This document shows, piece by piece, positions 30,490-38,393 of a DNA stretch of 64,000 nucleotides (position 1 is its first letter; each line of letters opens with the position of its first letter). The translations under genes and the position numbers were made by a program. Below the pieces are notes generated by a model, which saw only the letters and a list, made by a program, of their open reading frames with translations, did no database searches and had not been told where the DNA came from. The stretch spans positions 92,113 to 156,112 of the forward strand of contig QCGG01000005.1 of NCBI GenBank assembly GCA_003280055.1. Reading direction: 5' to 3'. This stretch comes from Prochlorococcus sp. AG-363-P19 (lineage in GTDB: Bacteria; Cyanobacteriota; Cyanobacteriia; PCC-6307; Cyanobiaceae).

Positions 30490-30675
30490 ATGCCTCACTT
30501 GTCTCAGCCAGAAGGTAAACCAGTATTTGCCAAAGGAGTGATCAATAAGCTGCCTTCACTTAAACCAGGAAAATTTAGTCAAAAATTTGAATCTAACAAG
30601 ACAAAAGAAACCAATGCTATTAAAAATCAAAAGTTTTTCGGGGCATTAGCAAAAGGTGGTATGTGGCTTTCATAA
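30490..30675 (+). CDS. Small hypothetical protein
   Basis: A 61-residue, Lys- and Pro-rich soluble protein (QPEGKPVFAKGVINKLPSLK near the N-terminus, KNQKFFGALAKGGMWLS at the end). No domain is recognised. Two hairpin-like sequences follow the stop, including ATGACAT/ATGTCAT at 30691-30710 before a T-rich stretch, which could terminate it. Low-complexity composition leaves the possibility that it is noise. Confidence 0.4.
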   Translation: MPHLSQPEGKPVFAKGVINKLPSLKPGKFSQKFESNKTKETNAIKNQKFFGALAKGGMWLS

Positions 30676-30690
30676 GCCTGAAAAAGGTTT

Positions 30691-30710
30691 ATGACATCTA
30701 AAAATGTCAT
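30691..30710 (+). terminator. Possible terminator hairpin after the 61-residue ORF
   Basis: The inverted repeat ATGACAT (30691-30697) and ATGTCAT (30704-30710) flanks a CTAAAA loop and is followed by TTTGTCGTT. A weaker hairpin (ATAAGCCT/AGGTTTAT, one G-U pair) lies just before it. The stem is AT-rich, so termination strength would be low. Confidence 0.35.
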
Positions 30711-30819
30711 TTTGTCGTTAAAAGGATAGGAAACATGCCAAACAAGATCCTCTAAAGATAAATTATTTAAAGGTCAAAAAACTAGTAATAACGACAATTT
30801 ACTATATGTTTATTTCCCA

Positions 30820-31275
30820 ATGAAACAATCATTCTCTGACATAAGCCTCAACACAAATGGAGAAGGGTTTACAAATATAACTTCTAACATTGAAAGCTGG
30901 ATCTCTCAAATGAGATTTGACACTGGGATTTTGCTCCTTTCTATAAAACATACTAGTTGCAGTCTATTGATCAACGAAAATGCTGATCCAAGAGTTCTAG
31001 ATGATCTCTCTAGATTCATGAAGGCAATTGTTCCCGAAGAGGGAATTCCAAGAATTTTTCCAAACGAAAGACGGCAACCTTATAACCATGCTGAGGAAGG
31101 TCCTGACGATATGCCTGCTCATATAAGGACAGCACTAACTGCTACTTCAATTGGTTTAAGTATTGAGAAAAGGACGATCGTCTTAGGAAGTTGGCAAGGT
31201 GTTTACCTATGGGAGCACCGGTACTCAAACCACGTAAGGAAGGTACGTCTTCATGCAATTGGAGATTTTTCTTGA
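30820..31275 (+). CDS. YjbQ/UPF0047 family protein
   Basis: A 151-residue protein of the YjbQ (UPF0047) family. The typical conserved pattern is visible: LLSIKHTSCSLLINENADPRV near residues 36-56, then HAEEGPDDMPAHIRTAL and the final GTWQGVYLWEHR-type sequence (here GSWQGVYLWEHRYSN). Some members show weak thiamine-phosphate synthase activity, but the biological role is not settled. It stands upstream of the pterin dehydratase gene with about 175 bases between. Confidence 0.9.
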   Translation: MKQSFSDISLNTNGEGFTNITSNIESWISQMRFDTGILLLSIKHTSCSLLINENADPRVLDDLSRFMKAIVPEEGIPRIFPNERRQPYNHAEEGPDDMPAHIRTALTATSIGLSIEKRTIVLGSWQGVYLWEHRYSNHVRKVRLHAIGDFS

Positions 31276-31450
31276 TTAAGTAGATTCGATTTGACGATTC
31301 TTTTGGGATCTAAAGTATCAATCCCAACAATGGCTAGGAAATTTTCTTGTCAGATATGCTATTCAGGAATATAAAAGTGAATAAGTTTAATCATTTAATT
31401 TACTTCTCCAAAAAACACTTAAGACTAAGCATTATTAGCTTTTAAGTCCT

Positions 31451-31741
31451 ATGAAAACAGAACTACTTGATGAAAAGTCGATCAACGCCATTGCACCCAG
31501 ACTAACTGGATGGGATGTTCAAAGCAAAAAAATCACAAAAGAATGGCAATTTGGGGATTTCATTAGCGCCTTCGGCTTTATGACGAAAGTAGCCTTAATT
31601 GCAGAAGCGATGAACCATCACCCTGAGTGGAGCAATGTATATGGAACTGTCAAAATACAGCTCTATACACATGATCTTGGAGGTATAAGTAATAAAGATA
31701 TTCATCTTGCAAAGGCAATAAATAAAATTACACAGATATAA
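31451..31741 (+). CDS. phhB: Pterin-4a-carbinolamine dehydratase
   Basis: A 96-residue protein of the PhhB/DCoH family, which dehydrates 4a-hydroxytetrahydropterins. The family signature, [20 protein letters not shown], is in place, with the two adjacent His and the later His of THDLGGIS. The GW and F residues at the N-terminus fit. In organisms that lack aromatic amino acid hydroxylases the role may be in folate or molybdopterin metabolism or as a structural cofactor. It precedes the CobW-type gene by 51 bases. Confidence 0.92.
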   Translation: MKTELLDEKSINAIAPRLTGWDVQSKKITKEWQFGDFISAFGFMTKVALIAEAMNHHPEWSNVYGTVKIQLYTHDLGGISNKDIHLAKAINKITQI

Positions 31742-31792
31742 TGGCAATGCTAGATAACAAGAGTCTAGTTTTTACATGATCCACAAAAGCCT

Positions 31793-32878
31793 ATGAATAA
31801 TCAAACCTCAACACAAATAGAACAAATAAACACCTCTAAGAATCTTCCGGTGCCAGTTACAATTATAACGGGTTTCTTAGGTGCTGGTAAAACAACACTT
31901 CTCAACCATATCTTAAGTAATCAGGAAGGGATAAAAACTGCTGTTCTTGTGAATGAATTTGGAGAGATCGGAATAGACAATGAACTAATAATATCGACAA
32001 GTGAGGAAATGATAGAACTCAGCAATGGTTGTATATGTTGTTCAATAAATGGAGAACTCCTAAATGCTGTTGACAAGGTTGTCAGAAGTCAAAACTTGGT
32101 TGAATACATTATTGTCGAGACAACTGGTTTAGCAGACCCACTGCCTGTAGCTATGACATTCTTAGGGAGTGAGCTCAGAGATTTAACTCGTCTTGATTCA
32201 ATTATCACTGTAATAGATGCAGAGAATTTTAATGGCCAATTACTTGAGAGCAATATAGCTAGATCTCAAATAATTTATGGTGACATACTACTTCTAAACA
32301 AATGTGACCTAATCAAATCAGATCATATAGAGGAGATAGAATTCTTAATTGATAAAATAAAGAATGATGCCAGGATTTTGAGGTGCGAAAAAGGGGCTGT
32401 ATCGCTCCCGCTGATAATGAGTGTTGGTCTATTTGAAACTGATAAATTCATCTCACAACAATTAAATTCCCATGCACATGATCATTCCCATGCACATGAT
32501 CATTCCCATGCACATGATCATTCCCATGCACATGATCATCCCCATGCACATGATCATGTGCATGGGGATGGTGTAAACTCTGCGGGATTAAATCAAATAG
32601 AGGGTTTTTCTTCCGTATCATTTTTTAGCAAGAAGCCTTTCTCGTTAAGGAAATTCCAAAACTTTCTTGATAATCAATTACCTAAAGAAGTTTTTAGAGC
32701 AAAGGGTATACTTTGGTTTACTGAAAGTGAAAGAAGACACATCTTTCATCTAGCAGGAAAACGTTTCTCTATTGATGACACTGATTGGATGGGCACAAGA
32801 AAAAACCAACTAGTGCTGATAGGTCGTGAAATAAACCATGAAGTCCTTCAACAGCAACTCCAAGAATGTATTAGTTAG
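31793..32878 (+). CDS. CobW-family metallochaperone GTPase with His-rich tract
   Basis: A GTPase of the CobW/COG0523 (G3E) class that delivers metal ions to proteins. Visible are Walker A GFLGAGKTT at 27-35, the metal-binding CxCC at Cys80, Cys82 and Cys83, the switch segment ETTGLADP at 109-116, and NKCD at 169-172. A His-rich tract from residue 227 to about 258 comprises five SHAHDH-like hexapeptides, probably a metal-binding reservoir. Zinc is the best guess for COG0523 proteins, though nickel and cobalt members exist. Its stop is followed at once by the permease ATG. Confidence 0.93.
   Translation: MNNQTSTQIEQINTSKNLPVPVTIITGFLGAGKTTLLNHILSNQEGIKTAVLVNEFGEIGIDNELIISTSEEMIELSNGCICCSINGELLNAVDKVVRSQNLVEYIIVETTGLADPLPVAMTFLGSELRDLTRLDSIITVIDAENFNGQLLESNIARSQIIYGDILLLNKCDLIKSDHIEEIEFLIDKIKNDARILRCEKGAVSLPLIMSVGLFETDKFISQQLNSHAHDHSHAHDHSHAHDHSHAHDHPHAHDHVHGDGVNSAGLNQIEGFSSVSFFSKKPFSLRKFQNFLDNQLPKEVFRAKGILWFTESERRHIFHLAGKRFSIDDTDWMGTRKNQLVLIGREINHEVLQQQLQECIS
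32468..32557 (+). repeat. In-frame 18-bp tandem repeat encoding SHAHDH
   Basis: Five 18-base units of TCCCATGCACATGATCAT encode the hexapeptide SHAHDH; the fifth differs by one base (C for T) and gives PHAHDH. The first four copies are identical at the DNA level, so the number is likely to vary between strains through slippage. Confidence 0.95.
32540..32567 (+). repeat. Perfect 28-bp palindrome within the CobW-type gene
   Basis: The arms CCCCATGCACATGA (32540-32553) and TCATGTGCATGGGG (32554-32567) are exact inverted copies with no loop. The last tandem repeat and its mirror create it. It could form a cruciform or hairpin in the message, or help slippage of the adjacent repeats; no regulatory role is shown. 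Confidence 0.9.
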
Positions 32879-34432
32879 ATGGCATTAATACCAATGAAAT
32901 CACAACACGGAAGACTCATATTAAATCTTTTCGTAATTCTTCTCGTTCTTTTATTATTATACCCAATAATTGGTCTCGTAGGAGAAGGAATAGAAGGGCT
33001 TAAAAATAACTTTCTCAAGTTAGGCGTAGATGGAATTGATCAAATATCAGGAACTTTATGTTTACTGCTTGGAACAGGTCTATTTGGTGGATTTTTAGGA
33101 ACTGCCAATGGTTGGATTCTTGCTAATTGCAGGTTTTCTGGCAGAAGAGTTATAAGAATTGCCCAATTAATCCCTTTCGCTACACCAGCATATCTGTTGT
33201 CAGCCACATTGATAGATTTAGGAAGCATTCATGCAATAAGAATCTATGGCATGTGCTGGGGCATTGTGATAATGACATTAACAACTTATCCTTACGTTTT
33301 TCTACTTAGCACCGAAAGCTTCTCAAAAAGTGGGCGTCGTCAATTAGAAGCTTGCCGCAGCCTAGGCATAGGTCCATGGAATAGTTTTCGAAAAGTTGCA
33401 TTGCCTATAGCCATGCCAGCCATTGGAGCAGGTATTGCTCTTATGAGCATGGAAGTCATTAATGAACTGGGAGCAGTACAACTACTGAACATTCCAAGCA
33501 TTTCAGCAGGAATAGTTGAAAACTGGGTCGCAAATGAAAAACCTTCAGGTGCTATTGCCTTAGCACTAATTGCACTAATTCTCGTATTCACACTTGTCGC
33601 ATATGAAAAAATCCTAAGACGACGAAGTCGACGCTGGACAGATGGAATAGCAGGAGGAGAATCTCCTTCCTGGGAACTAATTGGCTACCGAGCAACAATT
33701 GCCCAATTAGTAGGATTACTACCTCCAATCATTACTCTTGGCATTCCTCTATTTTGGGCCTTTGTAAATATTGACCAGTTAAAAGTTGGTTTAAATCTTG
33801 AATTAATCGTTCTCACATGTCGAAGTTTAGGGCTTGGACTACTTGCTGCAAGTACAACTTTACTGGCAGCCCTAACACTTGCAATCGCAAAAAGATGGAA
33901 CACTACAAAGTGGATGCGAAGCCTCACCTTCCTTTCAGGAGTGGGATATGCAATCCCAGGAGCCGTATTAGCCCTTGCTCTTCAATCCTTTGGCGGTCCA
34001 CCATGGAACCTCGCACCTATCGTCTTACTGATTTGGGGCTATAGCAATAGATTTCTGGCAGTTGCCAAAGGGGGGCTTGATGCCGCACTAGAAAGACTTT
34101 CTCCTAGTCTCGATGAAGCGGCTACAGGGTTAGGTTGTCCATGGCCCGAAGTTATGAGACGTATACATTTACCACTGCTTAAAGGCCCTCTTGCAGTTGG
34201 TTCTCTATTGGTTTTTGTAGACACAATAAAAGAATTGCCTCTTACTTTTGTTTTGAGGCCTTTTGATTTCGATACTCTTTCCGTTCGCATCTTTCAATAT
34301 GCGAGTGATGAAAGAATGTCCGAGTCTATTTTACCAGCATTAATGATTCTTCTTTTAGGCTTAATTGCATCTGCGGCATTAATTCCAAGTTTGGAAAATG
34401 GAGACGCTATTAACAGAAACGAAAATCTATAA
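32879..34432 (+). CDS. Iron(III)-type ABC transporter permease
   Basis: A 517-residue fused permease with about 12 membrane segments in two homologous halves, each with a permease EAA loop: EACRSLGIGPWNSFRKVALP in the first half and EAATGLGCPWPEVMRRIHLP in the second. This double permease layout is that of FutB, AfuB or SfuB for ferric ions; ThiP of thiamine uptake has the same form. The ATPase and the binding protein are not beside it, so they must be elsewhere. It begins directly after the CobW-type gene stop and ends before a bidirectional terminator. Confidence 0.88.
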   Translation: MALIPMKSQHGRLILNLFVILLVLLLLYPIIGLVGEGIEGLKNNFLKLGVDGIDQISGTLCLLLGTGLFGGFLGTANGWILANCRFSGRRVIRIAQLIPFATPAYLLSATLIDLGSIHAIRIYGMCWGIVIMTLTTYPYVFLLSTESFSKSGRRQLEACRSLGIGPWNSFRKVALPIAMPAIGAGIALMSMEVINELGAVQLLNIPSISAGIVENWVANEKPSGAIALALIALILVFTLVAYEKILRRRSRRWTDGIAGGESPSWELIGYRATIAQLVGLLPPIITLGIPLFWAFVNIDQLKVGLNLELIVLTCRSLGLGLLAASTTLLAALTLAIAKRWNTTKWMRSLTFLSGVGYAIPGAVLALALQSFGGPPWNLAPIVLLIWGYSNRFLAVAKGGLDAALERLSPSLDEAATGLGCPWPEVMRRIHLPLLKGPLAVGSLLVFVDTIKELPLTFVLRPFDFDTLSVRIFQYASDERMSESILPALMILLLGLIASAALIPSLENGDAINRNENL

Positions 34433-34452
34433 GGAAGTACTTTCCCTAAAAA

Positions 34453-34476
34453 AAAAGCTCCGAATACGGAGCTTTT
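34453..34476 (-). terminator. Bidirectional intrinsic terminator
   Basis: The arms AAAAGCTCCG (34453-34462) and CGGAGCTTTT (34467-34476) flank an AATA loop. In minus orientation the stem is followed by a run of T (the complement of the A-run at 34448-34456), so it best serves the DUF4278 gene; in plus orientation it can also end the permease transcript. Confidence 0.8.
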
Positions 34477-34503
34477 AATTCTAAGTTTGGCAATAAAAAT
34501 TAC

Positions 34504-34671
34504 TTATTTGGTATAACTTTTACCACGATAGGTAAGTAGGGGATGCTTTGTAGACGCTTGATCTCTCCTGCTCGTATAAACCTTGCGTCGATAAGTCAGC
34601 TCTACTGGCTGCTTATCAGCTGGATCTTTGTGCTGAAGATACTCGTGTCCGCGATAAAGAAGTGTAGTCAT
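34504..34671 (-). CDS. DUF4278 small protein
   Basis: A 55-residue protein starting MTTLLYRGHEYLQHKD and ending LTYRGKSYTK. It repeats the LxYRGxxY pattern at both ends, with an internal ELTYRRKVY copy, which matches the cyanobacterial DUF4278 family of unknown function. It is convergent with the permease gene and shares the terminator at 34453-34476. Nothing visible suggests membrane insertion. Confidence 0.8.
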   Translation of the reverse strand: MTTLLYRGHEYLQHKDPADKQPVELTYRRKVYTSRRDQASTKHPLLTYRGKSYTK

Positions 34672-34689
34672 GATTCAGAGTCCGAAAGT

Positions 34690-34770
34690 GGCCCAAGTCC
34701 CCGTTCCTTGGCTTGGGTCGAACTGCGCCTCAAAATTAAAGAGGTGAACGTTTTGGTAGCGATTGCTACA
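34690..34770 (-). other. Structured region upstream of the DUF4278 gene
   Basis: The 250-base gap upstream of the DUF4278 gene has two inverted repeats: CCCAAG/CTTGGG at 34692-34717 and GTAGC/GCTAC with a 4-base loop at 34756-34769. They could be part of a leader RNA or small RNA. No ORF in the remaining gap to 34922 looks real. Confidence 0.3.
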
Positions 34771-34922
34771 TAATCATAATGACTCTTTCTTCCTAGTCAT
34801 GAGGTTCAGCATGATACAAAGATGCATTTCTTTAGATCTACGTAATTTTTGCTCGCACAAGACGCCATTAACTATCCTCCCAAGAATTCAGGAGCAAAGG
34901 TTTGAGGAGAGGATCTATTTGG

Positions 34923-35915
34923 CTAGCAATTTTTCCTGAGAGTCTTCAGGAAAGGAAGTTTCCCCGGAGATAAAACCGCAGCAAGAATATCTGCAATCGT
35001 AGAAGCAAACCTGTAACTCACCACAGCAGCCAATAAAGGCGCTTCAGTCACTAGTCCACCAAGTCTTAAAAAAATTACGGTTTCAAAAACCCCAATCCCT
35101 CCTGGGGCTGCAGGAACCACCAAACCCGCAGTCCAAGCTATAGCAAAGGCTGCCAACCATTGGCCAAATGAGATCTGAGTAGTTAGAGAAAATGCCTTCA
35201 AACAAAACCAAAATCCTAAAAACCTAGAAAACACAAACAACATTTCAAGACCAAGCGGGCCAAATGGATAATTAGCTGCTTGATCTAAATGTTTTGAAAA
35301 ATCTATTGAACTTGTGAGTTCGTTCTCAAGCTTCTTCATCTGCTTAAGCTTTACACCTCTAAAAAGCCTTAAAAGTGGTTTTCGACATTGAGGAAGCAAC
35401 ATAAGGGAAGGCAAACAACAACAAGCACCTAACCCTGATTGCCATCCTCCAAATGGAACCAAAAGGAGGGCGGCAACAACCATTAAAAGTGGCTCAAACA
35501 AAACGAAATATACAGCCGAAGCACCTCCAACATGAAAACGAAGTACACGAATTCTCTCAACAAAATGCCAGACTCCCCCAGGCAAATATTTTAAAAGATT
35601 GCTCTTCAAAAATAAACCAATCAGGGGGAGATCAACTACTCTATGGCCTTGCCAATTAAGCAAACTTTTCCATGCAATAGCATTAACAACTAAACTGATT
35701 AAGCTAAATAATATTCCTTGTAAAAGCCAGAAAAATGATTCTACACTGAGGGAAAGTTCACGCAGCTGACTCGAATTTTTAGCTAGGCTGAGTATCACAA
35801 ATGATATACAAATACATGATACACATAGCTTTATATCTAAAGGCAGATTGAATGATTTGACTGGCAACTTTAAGAAGCTAAGGCCAAAATTAAAGTGTCT
35901 TTTTAACATGTCCAA
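34923..35915 (-). CDS. LPG synthase/UPF0104-type multi-span membrane protein
   Basis: A 330-residue protein with about seven to eight hydrophobic segments. It resembles the membrane domain of the MprF/UPF0104 (PF03706) family, seen in FWLLQGILFSLISLVVNAIAW and PGGIGVFETVIFLRLGG, the latter being the family's most conserved segment. The C-terminal aminoacyl-transfer domain of lysylphosphatidylglycerol synthases is absent, so only a flippase or transporter-like role can be proposed. It overlaps the 3' end of larC by up to 13 bases, which suggests co-translation. Confidence 0.82.
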   Translation of the reverse strand: MDMLKRHFNFGLSFLKLPVKSFNLPLDIKLCVSCICISFVILSLAKNSSQLRELSLSVESFFWLLQGILFSLISLVVNAIAWKSLLNWQGHRVVDLPLIGLFLKSNLLKYLPGGVWHFVERIRVLRFHVGGASAVYFVLFEPLLMVVAALLLVPFGGWQSGLGACCCLPSLMLLPQCRKPLLRLFRGVKLKQMKKLENELTSSIDFSKHLDQAANYPFGPLGLEMLFVFSRFLGFWFCLKAFSLTTQISFGQWLAAFAIAWTAGLVVPAAPGGIGVFETVIFLRLGGLVTEAPLLAAVVSYRFASTIADILAAVLSPGKLPFLKTLRKNC

Positions 35916-37147
35916 TCTTGTTCTGCTGAAAAATCTTTCAGAGAGAATGAAACCTCTCTTCGAACTTCTGACAAGGAATTGCCCGAGTCCAAACTAATAC
36001 GCAACAAATCATCATGCTCAAGTTTTATATATTTAGAGCCGCTTGGACGGATTATTTGCTTTGCCTTTACTGGGCCCCATTTTGACGGGACAAATCCCGA
36101 TCTGCGAGGCAAAACCCAGCGCCCCTCAAATCTTTCTCTTAATCCGAAAGTAAATCCTTTTTCCAACCAAAGTTGGCGTAATTCGGAAGCCTTCTCAGGA
36201 GACACTAAAGCTGAAAGACTTATTCCTTGTCGACCTTTCTTCATTTGAACCTGTTGACATACAACATCTATTGCTCCTGCCTGTCGTAACTCAGTCGTAA
36301 ATGCTGAAATATCCTCCGGAGTAGCATCATCAATCCATGCCTCTTGACTTACCAAAGATTGCCAAAAAATGCCTGGGTTAGAATCAGATAGGGAAGGTGA
36401 TTTTGATTGACCATTAGTAAACTCACAAATTCTTAAAATATTTGGTCTATCAAGACTTCTATGCCCTAGTCCTACTCCAGTAGCTCTAACAGCAATATTC
36501 AAGGGTCTGGCAAATCGATTAGCCATCACAGCCATCAAGGCAAGACCAGTAGGGGTCGTCAATTCCCCATGAGGGCAATCTTCACCAAACAAAAGTTCTA
36601 ATCTATATTTATTAGCTATTTCTAAAACAGCTGGAGCAGGAACAGGAAGAATTCCATGTAAGGTTTCAACTGTTCCACGCCCAACACTAGGTACAGCACA
36701 GATTATTTCATCAGGGTTTATATAATCAATTGCAGCGCATACACCAACAATATCTACAAGCGAATCTATTGCACCTATCTCATGAAAATGTATTGTATCG
36801 ATAGGTTGGCCATGAACAAAAGACTCCGCTTCTGCAAGAGATTTGAATACTCGATATATCTTATCCTTTAAAGTTTCGGAAATTTTCGCCGCAATAATTT
36901 TCTCTCTAATTTCTTTCCAAAATCTTGTTCGAGGCTCTATCTCTAAAGAGTCAACATGAACCTTCAGCCCTCTAAAGCCATAACTAGAGCTCTCTTCTAT
37001 ACGAATTTTGTAAGAATTTTCTAAACCAAACGAAGCAATCGGTTTCTCTATAACATCTAATGGAACCCCTAAATCGAGAAGTCCACCCAGTATCATATCT
37101 CCAGCCAAGCCCGTTGGACAATCAACAAACAAACCCTTCATAACCAA
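35903..37147 (-). CDS. larC: Nickel-pincer cofactor biosynthesis protein LarC
   Basis: A 414-residue protein of the LarC/DUF111 family. In the lactate racemase system LarC inserts nickel into the pyridinium dithiocarboxylic acid cofactor. The N-terminal FVDCPTGLAGDMILGGLLDLG, the HFHEIGAIDSLVDIVG segment with two His and Glu, and GRGTVETLHGILPVPAPA are typical. The enzyme reaction is known from LarA systems; larA, larB and larE are not nearby here, and many cyanobacteria carry larC without larA. It shares an operon-like overlap with the flippase-like membrane protein. Confidence 0.9.
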   Translation of the reverse strand: MVMKGLFVDCPTGLAGDMILGGLLDLGVPLDVIEKPIASFGLENSYKIRIEESSSYGFRGLKVHVDSLEIEPRTRFWKEIREKIIAAKISETLKDKIYRVFKSLAEAESFVHGQPIDTIHFHEIGAIDSLVDIVGVCAAIDYINPDEIICAVPSVGRGTVETLHGILPVPAPAVLEIANKYRLELLFGEDCPHGELTTPTGLALMAVMANRFARPLNIAVRATGVGLGHRSLDRPNILRICEFTNGQSKSPSLSDSNPGIFWQSLVSQEAWIDDATPEDISAFTTELRQAGAIDVVCQQVQMKKGRQGISLSALVSPEKASELRQLWLEKGFTFGLRERFEGRWVLPRRSGFVPSKWGPVKAKQIIRPSGSKYIKLEHDDLLRISLDSGNSLSEVRREVSFSLKDFSAEQDWTC

Positions 37148-37225
37148 TAAAACCTCTAATAATTAAGCCATGAGCATTGGCACATAATGAACTCTTTCAG
37201 GGTAGGTAAAACTAAATAAAAAGCA

Positions 37226-37900
37226 TTATTTACCTCTCCCCTCTTTTTTCACTTCTTTACGGGAATGATCATGATTTCGTTGTTTCTTCTTGATATCCTT
37301 ATTAGGAATGGGTGCAATAGTCTCATAATTCTCTAAATGAAGATTCTGTTTATATCTTCGAGCATCTAAACTAATAAAATGACCAAGACAATCTATAGAA
37401 ATCTTTCCTTTCAACTTTAATTTAAAAGGGTTGGCCTTGCTCTTATCTGTTCTAGCCTGCTGGCGAACTTTCACAACCAATTCACCTCTCTCTGGTTTAG
37501 TAAAAATCAACTCGCCACGAATCGAGAAATAATCATCGCCTTCAGGGAGTTCATCCTTTGGGAGTATCGACAAATCACCCTCCCTTTTAGAAACCTCACT
37601 TTTCTTGTCTAACTCAAGAGTGCTTGGCTCCCATACTCCAACTATCTGTAAATGCAAAAAATCATCCTTACGGCAACGAGGATAAACAACCCACAAATGT
37701 GGTTTTGCTATTTCCAAATGGCGCTGCATCAAATTCATTACTCGACCAAGGACAACCGCTTCGACTTTTACACCGTCTTCATCAACCAACTTGCCTTTGG
37801 TAAAGAAATTTGGATCACCAGGAACATACGTACCCCTTACAAGGCCGATTGCCCGATATTGCATTGGCTCTGTGACGGGTGTGATCGGATGGTTTCGCAT
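37226..37900 (-). CDS. Conserved-looking hypothetical protein
   Basis: A 224-residue soluble protein with no recognised domain. The N-terminal half (YRAIGLVRGTYVPGDPNFFT, KGKLVDEDGVKVEAVVLGRV and LWVVYPRC) reads as a beta-rich domain; the C-terminal 25 residues are a basic tail rich in Lys, Arg and His, as seen in nucleic-acid binding proteins. It is on the same strand as larC, 78 bases upstream. Function unknown. Confidence 0.75.
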   Translation of the reverse strand: MRNHPITPVTEPMQYRAIGLVRGTYVPGDPNFFTKGKLVDEDGVKVEAVVLGRVMNLMQRHLEIAKPHLWVVYPRCRKDDFLHLQIVGVWEPSTLELDKKSEVSKREGDLSILPKDELPEGDDYFSIRGELIFTKPERGELVVKVRQQARTDKSKANPFKLKLKGKISIDCLGHFISLDARRYKQNLHLENYETIAPIPNKDIKKKQRNHDHSRKEVKKEGRGK

Positions 37901-37976
37901 CTAAAAAAGGGCATGATGGGCCCAGCAGGAAATCTAGCCATCCTTCTCAATAGCGAGAACTAGTAATTTAGAAAAC

Positions 37977-38360
37977 CTAAGGCAAACTCAATTCAGAAGT
38001 TGATGTCATAGGAACTTCCCCATCCTGATTTTCAAATGCTCTCAAAGCTTGATCTACCGCATCAGAAGGGGGCGTCGCATCATCCATAGCCGTAGCCCTT
38101 CTTAAGATATTCATCAATTGCATCGGGTTGGTTGCATCGAAAATTGAATTTTTATCAGAACCACCTGGAGAACTTTCATACAACTCTCTCTCTACAGGAG
38201 TTTGAAAATCGCTATTCAACTGGGCCTTAGCTCCAAGGGTTAACCCAGTGATATCAAAAGGCAAGAAGAAAACAGTCCACAAAAAACTAATTCCTAAATT
38301 TCGCCTCAGGAAATGCAATTGAGTAGCCACCTTGCTATAGAGCATGCAAATGGTTCCCAA
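37977..38360 (-). CDS. Hypothetical protein with one N-terminal hydrophobic segment
   Basis: A 127-residue protein with a hydrophobic block near residues 22-44 (NLGISFLWTVFFLPFDITG) ending near AKA, which could be a signal peptide or anchor, and a long polar acidic tail (TPPSDAVDQALRAFENQDGE). It is divergent from xthA with 33 bases between. The family is not recognised; a secreted or thylakoid-lumenal role is only suggested. Confidence 0.6.
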   Translation of the reverse strand: MGTICMLYSKVATQLHFLRRNLGISFLWTVFFLPFDITGLTLGAKAQLNSDFQTPVERELYESSPGGSDKNSIFDATNPMQLMNILRRATAMDDATPPSDAVDQALRAFENQDGEVPMTSTSELSLP

Positions 38361-38393
38361 TAATAATGGTCTTCGTAAAGGGAAGCTAAAAAA

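Noticed and set aside
32468..32567. Possible CRISPR-like repeat
   Set aside because: The units are contiguous, in frame and translate to a His-rich tract; there are no spacers.
37901..37976. Possible tRNA between two minus-strand genes
   Set aside because: No T-loop or acceptor pairing could be drawn.
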